Shown here one piece after another: positions 39,073 through 50,616 of a stretch of DNA of 64,000 bases. The stretch's first letter is position 1; each line of letters opens with the position of its first letter. Position numbers and translations under genes: made by a program. The notes beneath the pieces are model-generated. The model searched no databases, was not told the origin of the DNA, and saw only the letters and a program-made list of their open reading frames with translations. The stretch is from Rhodanobacter humi (GTDB lineage: Bacteria; Pseudomonadota; Gammaproteobacteria; Xanthomonadales; Rhodanobacteraceae): assembly GCF_041107455.1 (NCBI RefSeq), contig NZ_JBGBPY010000001.1, forward strand, positions 3,596,001-3,660,000, written 5' to 3'.

Positions 39073-41223
39073 TCACGCCCGCCGCCGCCACAGCGTGACC
39101 TCGGACAAGGTGTGCTGGAACTTGCGGCGCGTCTCGCGTATCACGAACGGCACGGCGCGCGGTTCGCCCAGCCGCTCGAAGTGCGCGCCGAGGATCGCGT
39201 CGAGGCCGTCCAGCGTGGTGTAGCTCTCGCCGTCCTTCTTGAAGCCGCCCAGCCAGTCCGCGCGCGGCGTGTGCTCGACCAGCCAGGTGTAGGGCGAGGT
39301 GATCATCAGGACGCCGCCGGTGTTCAGGCGTTCGTGGATCGCTTCGAGGAACTGCGCCGGGTTGTAGAGACGGTCGATCAGGTTCGCGGCGAGGATGAAG
39401 TCGTAGCCGGTGAATTGCGGCTTGAGGTTGCAGGCATCGCCCTGGAAGAACTCCACCTTCGCGGCGGTATCCGCGAGGCCCAGTTCGGCGAGGTTGCGCG
39501 ACTTGTATTCGACCAGCTCGCCTTCGTCGGCCAGCAGGTAACGCAAGCTGTCGCCACGTGCCAGCGCCACGCCCTGCCCGATGAAGCGTGCGGAGAAGTC
39601 CACGCCGGTGACGCGGCCGAAGTGGCGCGCCAGTTCGAAGCTGGCGCGGCCGGAGGCGCAGCCCAGGTCCAGCGCCGTGCGCTTCGGCGCGTCGCCGATC
39701 GCGTCGATCGCCAGTTCCGCCAGCGCCTGCGAGAAGTTCGGCACGTCGAAATAGCTGTCGCCGTAATGGAACTCGGCGTATTCGCTGAGCAGCTTGTCGG
39801 TCTCGTAGTGCGAGGCCGGGGCCGGCTTGAGGTGCTTGGACACCACGTAGCGGAAACCGGCGTGCTGGAAGAAGTGGCGGCGGAAGGCGTAGCGCGAGGC
39901 GGGTTCGGCCTCGTTGCCGGTGGCGATCCACGAGCCGCCTTTCATCAGGTTGTGGCGACCGTCGAAGCAGGGCGTGGTGAAGTCGTCGTAGATCGGGTGC
40001 ACCGCAAACCCTTCGAACGGATAGGTCGGGGTTTCCGTCCACTGCCAGGCGTTGCCGGCGACATCGAAGAACTCGCCTTGCGCGAAATGGTTCACCGGGC
40101 ATGACGAGGCCCAGTGCGCGAGGTTGAGGTTGGCGTCCGGCGTTTCACCGTGCGGCGCACCGTGGCGGCTCTCGGCGTACAGGCGGTACCACTCGTCCTC
40201 GGTGGGCAGGCGCACCGGCTGGCCGCTGTGGGCCGATTTCCAGCGGCAGAACGCCTTGGCCTCGTGGTAGTTCACTTCCACCGGCCAGTCCCATGGCATC
40301 GGTACTTCCCCGGTCATCAGGCGCAGTTGCCAGCCCTCGGCCGAGCGACGCCAGAACGTGGGGTGGGCGGCCTTGGCGAATTCACGCCAGGCATTGCCTT
40401 CCTCTTCCCAATACCCGGACTGGGCGTAACCGCCGGCCTCGACGAAGGCCAGGAATTCCTGGTTGCTGACCAGGTGACGGCTGGCCTCGAAGGCCGGTAC
40501 TTCGGCTTCGTGGTGGCCGTATTCGTTGTCCCAGCCGTAGACGGCGCTGCCGGTCTCGCGACCCAGCGCCACGCTGCCGGCCGCAACCTTCACCAGCGTG
40601 TTGTCCGGTGCTACGCCGGTCTGCGTGCATGGCTGCCATGCGGGGTGCGGCTTCACGTAGGCCAGCTTGTGCTGGCGGACCAGCACCGAGGAGGTTTCCA
40701 GGTGGATGCGCTCATGCTCGATGCCCATGACGATCGCCCACCACGGGTTGTCCCAGCTGATGGGGAGCTCCAGCGGCGCCTCGGCGATCAGGCGCAGCAC
40801 CAGCGCGCGCACCTTGTCGCGGTAGGCCTGCACCTCGGCCACGCTGGGCCACTCGTAGTGCGCATCGTTGAGGTCGTCCCAACCCATCTCGTCCACGCCC
40901 ACCGCAAACACGGATTCCAGGTACGGGTCGACGCGCTCCCCGATCATCCGCGTCAGCAGCAGCTTGTTGACGAAGAACGTCGCGGTATGGCCGTAGTAGA
41001 AGATCAGCGGGTGGCGCAGCGTGATCGACGGCTCGTACCAGGCCGCATCGACGGCCAGTGTCTGGAACAGCGATTCGTAGCGGTCGAAGGTGCTGGTGAA
41101 GTACTCGCGCAGCACCGCGCGCATGCGTGCGGGATCGGTTTCGTGAAGGTTCGGGCTGCGCGGCAGCGGCGTGGTGGCGGCGTCGGTGCGGCGGCCGGGT
41201 TCGGCGAGCGTGGAAGCGTTCAA
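39073..41223 (-). CDS. ovoA: 5-histidylcysteine sulfoxide synthase / methyltransferase OvoA
   Basis: A 716-aa three-part enzyme. An N-terminal DinB-like part supplies His79 (YYGHTATFFVNK) and HERIHLE (His170, His174), the expected iron ligands. A formylglycine-generating-enzyme fold follows (YGWDNEYGHHEAEVPAFEAS, RLPTEDEWYRLYAESR, GNAWQWTETP, MKGGSW). A C-terminal SAM methyltransferase domain starts near residue 490 (ALDLGCASGRASFELA at about 517). This is the OvoA layout rather than EgtB, which lacks the methyltransferase part. OvoA joins cysteine and histidine oxidatively, and its methyltransferase later methylates 4-mercaptohistidine to ovothiol A. The start is TTG at 41223, with AGAGG seven bases upstream; the resulting length fits the family. 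Confidence 0.9.
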   Translation of the reverse strand: MNASTLAEPGRRTDAATTPLPRSPNLHETDPARMRAVLREYFTSTFDRYESLFQTLAVDAAWYEPSITLRHPLIFYYGHTATFFVNKLLLTRMIGERVDPYLESVFAVGVDEMGWDDLNDAHYEWPSVAEVQAYRDKVRALVLRLIAEAPLELPISWDNPWWAIVMGIEHERIHLETSSVLVRQHKLAYVKPHPAWQPCTQTGVAPDNTLVKVAAGSVALGRETGSAVYGWDNEYGHHEAEVPAFEASRHLVSNQEFLAFVEAGGYAQSGYWEEEGNAWREFAKAAHPTFWRRSAEGWQLRLMTGEVPMPWDWPVEVNYHEAKAFCRWKSAHSGQPVRLPTEDEWYRLYAESRHGAPHGETPDANLNLAHWASSCPVNHFAQGEFFDVAGNAWQWTETPTYPFEGFAVHPIYDDFTTPCFDGRHNLMKGGSWIATGNEAEPASRYAFRRHFFQHAGFRYVVSKHLKPAPASHYETDKLLSEYAEFHYGDSYFDVPNFSQALAELAIDAIGDAPKRTALDLGCASGRASFELARHFGRVTGVDFSARFIGQGVALARGDSLRYLLADEGELVEYKSRNLAELGLADTAAKVEFFQGDACNLKPQFTGYDFILAANLIDRLYNPAQFLEAIHERLNTGGVLMITSPYTWLVEHTPRADWLGGFKKDGESYTTLDGLDAILGAHFERLGEPRAVPFVIRETRRKFQHTLSEVTLWRRRA

Positions 41224-41377
41224 GGCGATACCTCTCGATCCCGGGGAATGGATGGCGTCAGGCGTGGCGGGGTTTGCATTCTGGCACGCGGTGGCCGGCG
41301 CGATCCTGTCTTGCATCAGGCTGATCCAACCAAGGTACATGCGGGAAGCCGCCTGCAATTCAATATGCCGCGCCAAC

Positions 41378-41403
41378 AAAAAGCCCCGCGCATGGCGGGG
41401 CTT
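41378..41403 (-). terminator. Intrinsic terminator after gcvP
   Basis: Read on the minus strand: AAGCCCCGC, CATGC, GCGGGGCTTTTTG. It lies ~125 bp downstream of the gcvP stop and before ovoA, so the two genes are likely separate transcripts. Confidence 0.75.
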
Positions 41404-41416
41404 GCAGTGTCGAGAG

Positions 41417-41518
41417 CCCCTCTCCCGCTTGCGGGAGAGGGGTTGGGGAGAGGGCATGCTCATCGTGCGAAAAGCTGCCCTCTCCCCCGGCCCCTCTCCC
41501 ATGAATGGGAGAGGGGAG
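41417..41518. repeat. Double CCCTCTCCC-type palindrome
   Basis: Two hairpins, CCCCTCTCCCGCTTGCGGGA... and CCCCTCTCCCATGAATGGGA..., head to tail with linking GGTTGGGGAGAGGGCATGCT. They fill the space between the gcvP stop and its terminator. Confidence 0.75.
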
Positions 41519-41526
41519 TAGAGCGC

Positions 41527-44448
<2,922 letters not shown>

Positions 44449-44493
44449 GGCAGGGGCGTCCGAAATCAACGTGCGAGCCGCACGCGGGGCGCC

Positions 44494-44665
44494 CCTCTGT
44501 CCTTTTGCCTGAGAGTTTGGAGGCTTGCGCCTCGTGCCCCTTCGGCGGCGGATTCAACCGCTCTCTCCAGAGTGCTTCACGCAGGATGGTATGGGGCCTG
44601 AGCGATTACGGGCGTTGCGCCTTCGGCAGCGGCGCGTTCCCTGCGGAGGCGCCGCTTCTCCCACC
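44494..44665 (-). ncRNA. Tandem glycine riboswitch in the gcvP leader
   Basis: Read on the minus strand, the upstream aptamer shows GGGAGAAGC, CCGCTGCCGAAGGCGCAACG and ATCGCTCAGGCCCCATACC. The downstream one shows CACTCTGGAGAGAGCGG, CCGCCGAAGGGGCA and CTCTCAGGCAAAAGGACAGAG. The CTCTGGAGAG linker-helix and TCAGGCAAAAGGACAGAG elements are hallmarks of the glycine class, and both aptamers carry the CCGAAGG core. Known members switch gcv genes on when glycine is plentiful. The end of the second aptamer is about 45 nt before the gcvP ATG, so control of translation initiation is more likely than of termination. Confidence 0.88.
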
Positions 44666-44683
44666 ATGCGTTTTCAGCCGGCG

Positions 44684-44689
44684 ATTATA
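44684..44689 (-). promoter_or_regulatory. -10 box of the gcvP promoter
   Basis: A perfect TATAAT on the minus strand about 20 nt before the first aptamer. No good -35 hexamer stands 16-18 bp upstream (the region reads GGCCTGC), so an activator may be needed. Confidence 0.55.
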
Positions 44690-44729
44690 CAGGCACGGCA
44701 GGCCGTGCAGGCCGGTTCGCGCACGCGGT

Positions 44730-45911
44730 TCAGGTAGGGCAGGAGGCGCCCAGCCAAGCCAGGTTGAAGCGGGCGAAATCCAGGTTGCCGTCGCCGGCCT
44801 CCCAGAAGATGCCGAACGTGCCGTCGGGCAGGCGCGCCATCGCCGAGTACATCGCGTCGCCGGGATCGAGCACGCGGCCGGCGTTCCAGTGGCGGCCGTC
44901 GTCGCAGGACAGGCGGATGGTCAGCCGGCGGCGTTCGTCCGGGTCGGCGGTGTTGCTGAACAGCAGCCAGTGCGCCTCGGGCCGGCCGGTGTCGGCCAGC
45001 GGCGCCACGCGGATGATGTCGGCGTTGTTGTGCGGGTCGGGCAGCTGCGGGTCGGGCTCCGCGGGGCCGAACCGGACGCCGCCGTCGCGCGACCGCGCCA
45101 CCACGCGGGCATGCACCTTCGGATCGGAGGAGCGGCTGTTCTGCATCACGGTGCCGTCGGCCAGTTCCACCGCCTTGTTCTCGTCCAGCCGGCCGCCGAG
45201 CGGTTCGCCGATGCGCCAGCGGGTGCCGTGGTCGTCGCTGTACGCGTTGACGGCGTGGATCAGGTTGTCGGGGCCGCGGAACACATACGGCTGGATCAAT
45301 CGTCCGCGCGCGACGCGGTCATCGAGCAACTGGATACCGTGACCTGAGGTGGCGAACATGCCCTTCCAGTCGGGGCGCTTGATCGCCGCGAGCAGGTCGC
45401 GCGGCCCCTGCCAGGTGAGCCCGTTGTCGTCCGACCAGATGTAGCGCGGATGCTGGATACGACTGTCCGGGGCATTGCCGGCCTGCGCGTTCCAGAAACC
45501 CACGCCGGGCGGCGCCCAGGCATGGAACAGGAACACGCGGCCGGTATCGCGATCCACCAGCAGGCTGCTGTCGCCCGCGCCGGAGCCGTGGGCGTGGCGC
45601 ACCACGGTCTGCGGCGCGCTCCAGGTGCGGCCCTGGTCGCGGCTGCGACGAAGCAGGATGTCGATGTTGCCGGGCAGGTCGTGCGCCGAGTCCAGTCGTG
45701 CGTCGTAGCTCGCCAGCAAGGTGCCGTCCTTCGCCACCGCCAACGCGGGGATGCGATAGGTGTGCACGCCGTTGTCGCCCGACTTCGCCAGCGTGGTGCG
45801 CTCGAACAGCGGCGCCGCGTCGCGGCCGGGCAGGGTCGAACAGGCAGTGGCCAGCGTGCCGGCGAGCAGGATGGCAAAGGCGCGGCGCAGGTGGGCGCGA
45901 GGGCGGGGCAT
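44730..45911 (-). CDS. Exo-alpha-sialidase-like lipoprotein
   Basis: A 393-aa protein with a lipoprotein signal (FAILLAGTLATAC). The mature part shows the sialidase YRIPALAVAKDG motif and four Asp-box-like turns (SRDQGRTW, SDDNGLTW, SDDHGTRW, SCDDGRHW) expected in a six-bladed propeller. It should cleave terminal sialic acid or related sugars from glycans outside the inner membrane. No sialic-acid catabolic genes (nanA, nanK, nanE) or transporter are nearby, so the role may be scavenging, or the substrate a related acid. The start ATG is the only one that gives the lipobox. Confidence 0.85.
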   Translation of the reverse strand: MPRPRAHLRRAFAILLAGTLATACSTLPGRDAAPLFERTTLAKSGDNGVHTYRIPALAVAKDGTLLASYDARLDSAHDLPGNIDILLRRSRDQGRTWSAPQTVVRHAHGSGAGDSSLLVDRDTGRVFLFHAWAPPGVGFWNAQAGNAPDSRIQHPRYIWSDDNGLTWQGPRDLLAAIKRPDWKGMFATSGHGIQLLDDRVARGRLIQPYVFRGPDNLIHAVNAYSDDHGTRWRIGEPLGGRLDENKAVELADGTVMQNSRSSDPKVHARVVARSRDGGVRFGPAEPDPQLPDPHNNADIIRVAPLADTGRPEAHWLLFSNTADPDERRRLTIRLSCDDGRHWNAGRVLDPGDAMYSAMARLPDGTFGIFWEAGDGNLDFARFNLAWLGASCPT

Positions 45912-45987
45912 GGGGATCTCGTCGGGGCGGTGAGATGGCGGGCGTGGGCTATGCTCGGCCCTTCATCCGTCAGCCCATGGGAGCACC

Positions 45988-46392
45988 ATGATACGCATCG
46001 GCGAAATCGATCACGTCGTGTTGCGCGCCATCGACCTCGAAGCGATGCAGCACTTCTACTGCGAGGTGCTGGGCTGCCGCGAGGAGCGACGACAGGACGC
46101 GATCGGCCTGGTGCAGCTGCGCGCCGGCGTCTCGCTGATCGACCTGGTCAGCATGGACGGCAAGCTCGGTCGATCGGGCGGTGCCGCACCGGGCAGGGAA
46201 GGCCACAACATGGATCACTTCTGCCTGCGCGTGGAGGACTGGGACGAGGTGGCGATCCTCGCCCACCTCAAGGCGCACGGCGTGCGCATCGGCGAGCTGG
46301 GTTCGCGCTACGGCGCACGCGGCGAAGGCCCGTCGATCTACTGCCACGATCCGCAGGGCAACATGGTCGAATTGAAGGGGCCGGCGGTTTGA
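45988..46392 (+). CDS. VOC family (glyoxalase-like) protein
   Basis: A 134-aa vicinal-oxygen-chelate protein. HVVLRAIDLEAMQHFYCEVLG is the first beta-alpha-beta unit, MDHFCLRVEDWDEV the second, and YCHDPQGNMVELKGP the usual last motif. The metal-ligand positions His9, His74 and Glu129 (approximate) are plausible. Substrate unknown; the group includes glyoxalases, dioxygenases and resistance proteins. Single gene. Confidence 0.85.
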   Translation: MIRIGEIDHVVLRAIDLEAMQHFYCEVLGCREERRQDAIGLVQLRAGVSLIDLVSMDGKLGRSGGAAPGREGHNMDHFCLRVEDWDEVAILAHLKAHGVRIGELGSRYGARGEGPSIYCHDPQGNMVELKGPAV

Positions 46393-46468
46393 GCCCCTCT
46401 CCCTGCGGGAGAGGGGCTGCGGTGAGGGTTCGGGCGAAACATGAGCTTGAGAACCGAACCCTCATCCG
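46393..46468. repeat. CCCTCTCCC-type palindrome with GGTTCGGG arm
   Basis: CCCCTCTCCCTGCGGGAGAGG followed by GGTGAGGGTTCGGG and a complementary AACCGAACCCTCATCC. Starts 1 bp after the VOC gene stop and may serve as its transcription end. Confidence 0.65.
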
Positions 46469-46589
46469 TCGCTGCGCGCCACCCGCATTCGGCACATCCA
46501 TGTGCCTCACCCTCCGGGCGGCTCCGCCGTGCAAATCGGCCATCCTGCCGATTTGTCCCCCGGAGGGAAAAGGCGAATGCAGAAACGAC

Positions 46590-46613
46590 GAAGCCCGCCT
46601 TGCGGCGGGCTTC
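46590..46613 (-). terminator. Terminator of the tRNA-Leu gene
   Basis: On the minus strand GAAGCCCGCC, GCAA, GGCGGGCTTC followed by GTCGTTTCT, 9 nt after the tRNA CCA end. Confidence 0.75.
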
Positions 46614-46622
46614 GTCTACAAT

Positions 46623-46707
<85 letters not shown>

Positions 46708-46843
46708 AGGTGTCGCGCGAGCCTTGCGGGCTGCGTGAGCCGCGTAGATTAGGGATCACTCCGGGTTCTGTCAACACTTTGTCGACGGCCCCACTCATCA
46801 GGCTGCACCGTGCGCGGGGCGGCCATTCACACAAGGCAATTTC

Positions 46844-49474
46844 GTGACCAAGAAGAACAAGGACGGCAAGCACGCGGACAGTCGCGCGCCGGCCAGCAAA
46901 ACCCCATCCGCCCGCAAGCATGCGGACGCGGCCGCCGGCCAGCGCAAGCGCGCCGGCGGCGGCGCCGGGCGCGACCCGCAGGCCGAGCGCGAGGCGCAGC
47001 GCTACGAGCGCCCCATCCCCAGCCGCGAGGCCATCCTCGCCCTGCTGGAGGAACGCGGCGAACTGCTCACCGAGGCGCGCATCGCCGAGGCGCTGGAGCT
47101 GCACGACGCGAACGACCTCCACGCGCTGCACAAGCGCTTGGGCGCGATGGTGCGCGACGGCCAGTTGCTGCTGGGCCGTCGTGGCGGCTACGCGCCGGTG
47201 CAGAAGCTCGACCTGATCCCCGGCGTGGTGCTGGCCAATGCGGAGGGCTACGGCTTCCTGCGCCCCGACGGGGGCGGCGAGGACCTTTACCTCTCGCCGC
47301 AGCAGATGCGCAGCGTGCTGCATGGCGACCGCGTGCTGGCCAGCGTGGTGGGCGTGGATCGGCGCGGTCGTCGCCAGGGCGCGATCGCCGAAGTGCTGCA
47401 GCGCCGCTCGCCGCGGCTGGTGGGCCGCGTGGTGGTGGAGAACGGCGTGACCCTGGTGGCGCCGGACGACCGTCGCCTGCACCAGGACGTGATGATTCCG
47501 CCGGGCGAAACGCAGGGCGCGCGCGCCGGCCAGATCGTGGTGGCCGAGATCACCGATCCGCCCACGCCGCACCGCGGTCCGCTGGGTGCGATCCGCGCCG
47601 TGCTGGGCGAGCGCCTGCAGCCTTCGCTCTTGATCGAGATGGCGATCGCCAGCCACGACCTGCCGCGCGAATGGCCGCCCGAAGTGTTGCGCGCGGCGGC
47701 CGAGGTGGAGCCCGTGGTTTCCGCGGCCGAGCGCGAGGGTCGGATCGACCTGCGCAAGCTGCCGCTGGTCACCATCGACGGCGCCGACGCGCGCGATTTC
47801 GACGACGCCGTGTACGCCGAGCCGAAGCGCGGCGGCGGCTGGCGGCTGGTGGTGGCGATCGCCGACGTGTCGCATTACGTGCCGGTGGGCAGCGCACTGG
47901 ATCGCGAGGCGTTCGAGCGCAGCACCTCCACCTATTTCCCCGGCTTCGTGGTGCCGATGCTGCCGGAGACGTTGTCCAACGGCATCTGCTCGCTCAATCC
48001 CAAGGTCGACCGGCTGTGCATGGTCTGCGACATGCTGGTCGACGCCGAAGGCGAGGTGGCGAAGTCGAAGTTCTATCCGGCGGTGATGCGCTCGCATGCG
48101 CGGCTCACCTACGACCAGGTGTGGCAGGCGGTGGGCCTGCGCGAATCCGGCGCCCTCGACGCGGTGCGCGACGTGCTGCCGCAACTGGAAAACCTGCACG
48201 CGCTGTACCGGGCGATGGCGGCGCAACGCAAGCGCCGCGGCGCGATCGACTTCGAGACGCCGGAGGTGAAGTTCCGCCTCGACCAGCGCGGCGAGGTGGA
48301 GTCGGCCGGCGCCACCGCGCGCAACGACGCGCACAAGTTGATCGAGGAATGCATGATCGCCGCCAATGTGCAGGCGGCGCTGTTCCTGGAAAAGAAGAAG
48401 ATCCCCGCGCTGTTCCGCGCGCACGAGCCGCCGCCGGCGGAGAAGTACGAGGACCTGCAGCAGTTCCTGCGCGAGTTCAAGCTGCGCATGCCGCCGGTGG
48501 AGGAGGTGAGTCCCGCCGACTTCGCCGACGTGCTGCGCATGGTGCAGGAGCGCCCGGAGCGCGAGCTGATCCAGAGCGTGCTGCTGCGCGCGCAGAGCAT
48601 GGCGGCCTACCAGCCGGACAACCGCGGCCACTTCGGCCTCGCGCTGTCGGCGTATGCGCACTTCACCTCGCCGATCCGCCGCTATCCCGACCTGCTGGTG
48701 CATCGTGCGATCCGCTACGCGCTCACCGGCGGCAAGCCGTCCGGCTACGAGTACACACCGGCGCAGATGGCCACGATGGCGGTGCACTGCTCGCAGCGCG
48801 AGCGCCGCGCCGAGGAAGCCGAGCGCGACGTGGACGAGCGCTACAAGTGCGCGTGGATGGCCAAGCACGTGGGCGAGGAGTTCGCGGGGCTCGTCACCGG
48901 CGTCACCTCGTTCGGCCTGTTCGTGGAACTGGACGAGTCCAAGGTGTCGGGCCTGGTGCACATCAGCCAGCTCAGCAACGACTACTACCACTTCGATCCA
49001 CAGCGCCACCTGCTGAAGGGCGAGCGCACCGGCGCGCAGTTCCGCCTCGGCGACCACGTGCGCGTGCAGGTGCTGCGGGCTAGCCTGGAGGATCGCAAGA
49101 TCGACTTCCGGCTGGTGGCGCCGCGCGCCTCTGCCGCGCCGCCGCCGCGCCCCGGCAAGGCCTACGACTACGCCGCCGCGGGCGAGCGCTATTCGCTGCC
49201 CGGAAGCAAGGCACCGGGCAGCAAGGCACCGGGCATGGTGGGCAAGGCGGCGCAGGCGATCGGCCGCATGTTCGGCCGGCGCGAGCAGCCGGTGTCGCCC
49301 ACCGTGCCGCCGTCGCGCGATAATCCGCCGCCCGCCGCCGCGCATCCGTCCGGGCCGGTGGCGAAGAAGGCCGCCAAGAAGAGCGACGACAAGCAACACA
49401 TGAACACGCAGAAGGCGCCGCGTGCCGCGAAGCAGCCGGCCGCGCGCGCACCGAAACCCAAAGGCAAGCGATGA
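46844..49474 (+). CDS. rnr: Ribonuclease R
   Basis: An 876-aa 3'-5' exoribonuclease. A basic N-terminal extension and a winged-helix segment (IPSREAILALLEERGELLTEARIAEALEL) precede two cold-shock domains. The RNB domain has the acidic centre TIDGADARDFDDAVYAE, and the S1 domain begins FAGLVTGVTSFGLFVELD. The last ~110 residues are low-complexity and Lys/Ala-rich, with a GSKAPGSKAPG duplication. It degrades structured RNA, including faulty tRNA and rRNA. The start is GTG at 46844; the open frame allows no earlier start with good support. It overlaps rlmB by 4 bp. Confidence 0.95.
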   Translation: MTKKNKDGKHADSRAPASKTPSARKHADAAAGQRKRAGGGAGRDPQAEREAQRYERPIPSREAILALLEERGELLTEARIAEALELHDANDLHALHKRLGAMVRDGQLLLGRRGGYAPVQKLDLIPGVVLANAEGYGFLRPDGGGEDLYLSPQQMRSVLHGDRVLASVVGVDRRGRRQGAIAEVLQRRSPRLVGRVVVENGVTLVAPDDRRLHQDVMIPPGETQGARAGQIVVAEITDPPTPHRGPLGAIRAVLGERLQPSLLIEMAIASHDLPREWPPEVLRAAAEVEPVVSAAEREGRIDLRKLPLVTIDGADARDFDDAVYAEPKRGGGWRLVVAIADVSHYVPVGSALDREAFERSTSTYFPGFVVPMLPETLSNGICSLNPKVDRLCMVCDMLVDAEGEVAKSKFYPAVMRSHARLTYDQVWQAVGLRESGALDAVRDVLPQLENLHALYRAMAAQRKRRGAIDFETPEVKFRLDQRGEVESAGATARNDAHKLIEECMIAANVQAALFLEKKKIPALFRAHEPPPAEKYEDLQQFLREFKLRMPPVEEVSPADFADVLRMVQERPERELIQSVLLRAQSMAAYQPDNRGHFGLALSAYAHFTSPIRRYPDLLVHRAIRYALTGGKPSGYEYTPAQMATMAVHCSQRERRAEEAERDVDERYKCAWMAKHVGEEFAGLVTGVTSFGLFVELDESKVSGLVHISQLSNDYYHFDPQRHLLKGERTGAQFRLGDHVRVQVLRASLEDRKIDFRLVAPRASAAPPPRPGKAYDYAAAGERYSLPGSKAPGSKAPGMVGKAAQAIGRMFGRREQPVSPTVPPSRDNPPPAAAHPSGPVAKKAAKKSDDKQHMNTQKAPRAAKQPAARAPKPKGKR

Positions 49475-50217
49475 ACGAACACTGGATCGTCGGCATCAAC
49501 CCGGTCGACGGCGCCCTCAACAACGACGCCGCGCGCGTGTGCGAGCTGCTGGTCGAGAACGGCCAGCGCAACCCGCGCGTGCATGAACTGGCCGAACGCG
49601 CCAAGGCATTGAAGATCCCGGTGCACCACCGCCCGCGCGAGCAGCTCGACAAACTCGCCGGCGAAGCGCGCCACCAGGGCGTGGCCGCGTTGTACGAAGC
49701 CCCCGCGATGGCGACGGAGGGCGATCTGCCGGCCTTGCTGGAACAGGTCGGCAGCGCGGCGCTGGTGCTGGTGCTGGACGGCGTCACCGATCCGCACAAC
49801 CTTGGCGCCTGCCTGCGCAGCGCGGCGGCGGCGAACGTCACCGCGGTGATCGTGCCCAAGGACCGCGCCGTGGGCCTGACGCCGGTGGTACGCCGCGCTT
49901 CGGCCGGCGGCGCCGATCGCGTGCCGCTGATCGCGGTGACCAATCTCGCACGCACGCTGAAAGTGCTGAAGGATGCCGGCGTGTGGATCACGGGACTGGC
50001 CGGCGACACCGAGCAGTCGATCTATGGCATCGACCTCAAGGGGCCGGTGGCGCTGGTGATGGGCAGCGAAGGCGAGGGCATGCGCCGACTCACCCGCGAG
50101 ACCTGCGATTTCACGGCGAAGATTCCCATGCCGGGCGCGATGGAAAGCCTCAACGTTTCCGTGGCGACCGGTGTCGTGTTGTTCGAGGCACTGCGCCAAC
50201 GGAGCGGACTGCGATGA
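49471..50217 (+). CDS. rlmB: 23S rRNA (guanosine-2'-O)-methyltransferase RlmB
   Basis: A 248-aa SpoU/TrmH-family enzyme that methylates G2251 in the 23S P loop. The N-terminal substrate-binding domain (residues 1-75) and the knotted SAM domain are both present. Motifs are LDGVTDPHNLGACLRSAAAA (motif 1), MGSEGEGMRRLTRETCD (motif 2) and IPMPGAMESLNVSVATGVVL (motif 3). Overlaps rnr at one end and the small membrane gene at the other, each by ATGA. Confidence 0.95.
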   Translation: MNEHWIVGINPVDGALNNDAARVCELLVENGQRNPRVHELAERAKALKIPVHHRPREQLDKLAGEARHQGVAALYEAPAMATEGDLPALLEQVGSAALVLVLDGVTDPHNLGACLRSAAAANVTAVIVPKDRAVGLTPVVRRASAGGADRVPLIAVTNLARTLKVLKDAGVWITGLAGDTEQSIYGIDLKGPVALVMGSEGEGMRRLTRETCDFTAKIPMPGAMESLNVSVATGVVLFEALRQRSGLR

Positions 50218-50483
50218 CCTTCCACTGGTACGACTGGGCCGGCTACATCGGCGTGCTGCTGGTGTTGCTGGCGTATTTCCTGTTGCAGGCCCGCAAGCTG
50301 CACGGCAACAAGCTGGCCTACCAGCTCATGAACATCCTTGGCGCGTTCGGCGTGCTGCTGTCGCTGACGTTCGGCAACTTCAACTGGTCGGCGTTCCTGC
50401 TGGAAGTGGCATGGATTGCGATTGGCGTCTATGGCATTGCGCGCGGGGTGCAGTTGCGGCGTACGGGGCGGATGGTCGATTGA
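50214..50483 (+). CDS. Small CBU_0592-type membrane protein
   Basis: An 89-aa protein with three predicted membrane helices (IGVLLVLLAYFLLQA, QLMNILGAFGVLLSLTF, AFLLEVAWIAIGVYGIA). It matches in pattern the small CBU_0592 family of inner membrane proteins, whose function is unknown. The ATGA overlap with rlmB fixes the start and makes it the last gene of the rnr-rlmB unit. Confidence 0.75.
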   Translation: MTFHWYDWAGYIGVLLVLLAYFLLQARKLHGNKLAYQLMNILGAFGVLLSLTFGNFNWSAFLLEVAWIAIGVYGIARGVQLRRTGRMVD

Positions 50484-50508
50484 TGCCTGGGCCGTCGAAC
50501 GAAATGCT

Positions 50509-50586
50509 GTAGGAGCGCACCCTGTGCGCGAATGCTTTTGGCCTCGATCAAGCGCCAGAGCATTCGCGCACAGGGTGCGCTCCTAC
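50509..50586. repeat. Large GTAGGAGCGC inverted repeat (REP-like)
   Basis: Two 28-bp arms that are exact complements (starting GTAGGAGCGCACCCTG and ending GTGCGCTCCTAC) around a 22-base loop. It sits 25 bp after the small membrane gene and 30 bp before the converging phoU stop, so it likely ends transcripts from both sides. Resembles the GTAGGAGCG repeats common in pseudomonads and xanthomonads. Confidence 0.85.
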
Positions 50587-50616
50587 GGTGCGGGCGGCGT
50601 GAAGCGTTGTCGGGCC

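Noticed and set aside
46533-46556. CAAATCGGC / GCCGATTTG inverted repeat as a regulatory RNA
   Set aside because: Only a 9-bp stem with no promoter or T-run; probably another repeat fragment.
50509-50586. Possible insertion sequence ends (long inverted repeat)
   Set aside because: The 22-base centre has no room for a transposase and there is no target duplication in sight; it fits a REP-like hairpin.
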